Of a stretch of 5,203 nt of DNA, positions 4,258-5,203 are shown piece after piece. Source of the stretch: Patescibacteria group bacterium UBA1449 (lineage in GTDB: Bacteria; Patescibacteriota; Microgenomatia; UBA1400; UBA1449). Made by a program: the position numbers and the translations under genes. The notes below the pieces were generated by a model. That model made no database searches. It worked only from the letters and a program-made list of their open reading frames with translations, and was not told the DNA's origin. Numbering within the stretch: position 1 is the first letter of the stretch; the number at the start of each line of letters is the position of its first letter. The stretch covers positions 1,420 through 6,622 of the forward strand of contig DCTD01000001.1 of the NCBI GenBank assembly GCA_002335355.1, in the 5' to 3' direction.

Positions 4258-5203
4258 TTACTGAGTTGGTTTAGTTTGAGAGCTAAGGAACTCATACCAA
4301 CGGTAGTTTTGTTCAGAGGGGCGATACTGATAGGCGTTTTGAGCGGCGGTAACGGCTGATTGAATATTTCCTTGTTTGTACTGGATTTGAGACGTAAAAA
4401 ACCACAAGGTTGGATTGGTTGGGAAGCGTTGGAGTGCTGCTTTAACAAACTCAGCCGCTTCCGGGTCTTCCTGATACACGAGGATGTTGGCCAGATTCTC
4501 GTAGGCTAAGTACAGACCATCAATGGCAATAGCGCGCTGAAAACAGGCTTTGGCTTGATCAATGTCGGTACTACTTTGTGTTTCTAGAGCTTGATTGGCA
4601 TGGACTACTCCCAGGTTGTTCCAACTAGTACTCCACCCAGGCACCAGTTCAGTTGAGCGTTTAATATGTTCAGCTCCTTTAGCCAACTCTCCTTGTTTAT
4701 AGAGTTCATAGCCAAGACTATTGTGTAACGCAAAACTGTCAGGAACGATTTGGGTGTCATGACTGTAAAGAGTTAGCCCGTCTTTCCAGTCACTATTGCG
4801 GACATACGTCCGAGCTGAGAGACAAACCAGAAGAATAACTATAATGCTGAGGAATGTGGAGTTTTTGACAATATCCTTGGTGGCAAAAGTTGTCAGGCTT
4901 ATCCCAGTTAATCCAAGTACCCCTACCATTGGAAAGTAAAACCAACGGTCAGCAACGGTTGGCTCAAGTGGAATGATATGAAGATGGAGCCCAATTCCTA
5001 TACAAAGCCAAAACCCAAACAACAGGAATGGTTGAAACAACGTATCATGGTTTTCTTTAATACGTTTTCCTAGAACAAATAGTCCACAGAGAACAAGGAT
5101 TACTAGACTCAATGGTAACAAAACATCCTGCATGTTTACGGTTTTTACCACCCAAAACTGGCCAACGGCTAAGTCTTTGGGGAAAATAAGTGTTTCAAGG
5201 TAA
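4258..5203 (-). CDS. TPR-repeat membrane protein, TMTC/PMT-like, C-terminal part (5' end outside window)
   Basis: The visible 314 codons start mid-gene: the frame is open to the window edge and the first residues, YLETLIFPKDLAVGQFW, match the conserved Y-L-x-FP-x-x-L pattern seen before the last membrane helices of TMTC-like proteins. The GTG at 5151 is therefore not the true start. Numbering from the edge, membrane helices lie at about 27-45, 56-78, 87-106 and 116-130. The family motif ADRWFYFP is at 84-91, and R-x-x-DWKDGLTLY at 135-146 leads into about four TPR repeats (from about 155 to the end), the second with an insertion of about ten residues. Relatives are membrane glycosyltransferases with a multi-helix catalytic part followed by TPRs, some acting as O-mannosyltransferases. 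The catalytic part would lie outside the window, so activity cannot be judged. No terminator separates it from the export operon; the gap is 43 nt and holds that operon's promoter. Confidence 0.85.
   Translation of the reverse strand, partial: YLETLIFPKDLAVGQFWVVKTVNMQDVLLPLSLVILVLCGLFVLGKRIKENHDTLFQPFLLFGFWLCIGIGLHLHIIPLEPTVADRWFYFPMVGVLGLTGISLTTFATKDIVKNSTFLSIIVILLVCLSARTYVRNSDWKDGLTLYSHDTQIVPDSFALHNSLGYELYKQGELAKGAEHIKRSTELVPGWSTSWNNLGVVHANQALETQSSTDIDQAKACFQRAIAIDGLYLAYENLANILVYQEDPEAAEFVKAALQRFPTNPTLWFFTSQIQYKQGNIQSAVTAAQNAYQYRPSEQNYRWYEFLSSQTKPTQ

Noticed and set aside
4233..4448. 71-aa minus-strand ORF
   Set aside because: It lies in another frame inside the well-supported TPR gene, has no family features and no ribosome site. 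It is a shadow.
5149..5151. GTG as the start of the TPR protein
   Set aside because: The frame stays open upstream to the window edge and encodes a family-like segment there, so the gene begins outside the window.

Overview
The window is a compact piece of bacterial chromosome with all genes on the minus strand, so it is read from base 5203 down to base 1. Gene shapes and style point to the Candidate Phyla Radiation (Patescibacteria), most likely a Microgenomates-type lineage. The grounds are a trigger factor without its PPIase domain, the type of MacA-like adaptor, very short intergenic gaps, sparse Shine-Dalgarno sites and moderate-to-low GC. This placement comes from family resemblance, not from a search. 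All five visible stop codons are TAA or TAG and the standard code reads through every gene, so nothing suggests TGA recoding.

Layout in transcription order. (1) 5203-4258: the C-terminal part of a membrane protein with TPR repeats, resembling the TMTC/PMT-type glycosyltransferase family. It is cut by the window edge. (2) 4250-4222: a well-formed sigma70-type promoter (TTGGAA, 17-nt spacer, TATAAT) placed so that transcription should begin at, or within a base or so of, the ATG at 4214, which implies a leaderless mRNA. (3) 4214-1276: a three-gene MacAB-type ABC export operon made of a membrane-fusion adaptor, an ATPase and an FtsX/MacB-fold permease. (4) 1267-1125: an extended -10 promoter and a roughly 128-nt AT-rich leader holding two alternative hairpins and a five-copy 7-nt tandem repeat. 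(5) 1124-213: trigger factor. (6) 235-115: a promoter overlapping the end of the trigger factor gene, three abutting hairpins and an intrinsic terminator. Together these look like a small RNA or an attenuator. (7) 97-1: the first 32 codons of an unidentified protein that runs off the window.

The adaptor, ATPase and permease should assemble into one inner-membrane export complex. No outer-membrane partner is encoded here, which fits a monoderm-like envelope. Trigger factor is a ribosome-bound chaperone with its own promoter. The most unusual parts are the short regulatory stretches: in three places a TATAAT box sits at or just after the stop codon of the preceding gene, and in two of these it leads into structured RNA.
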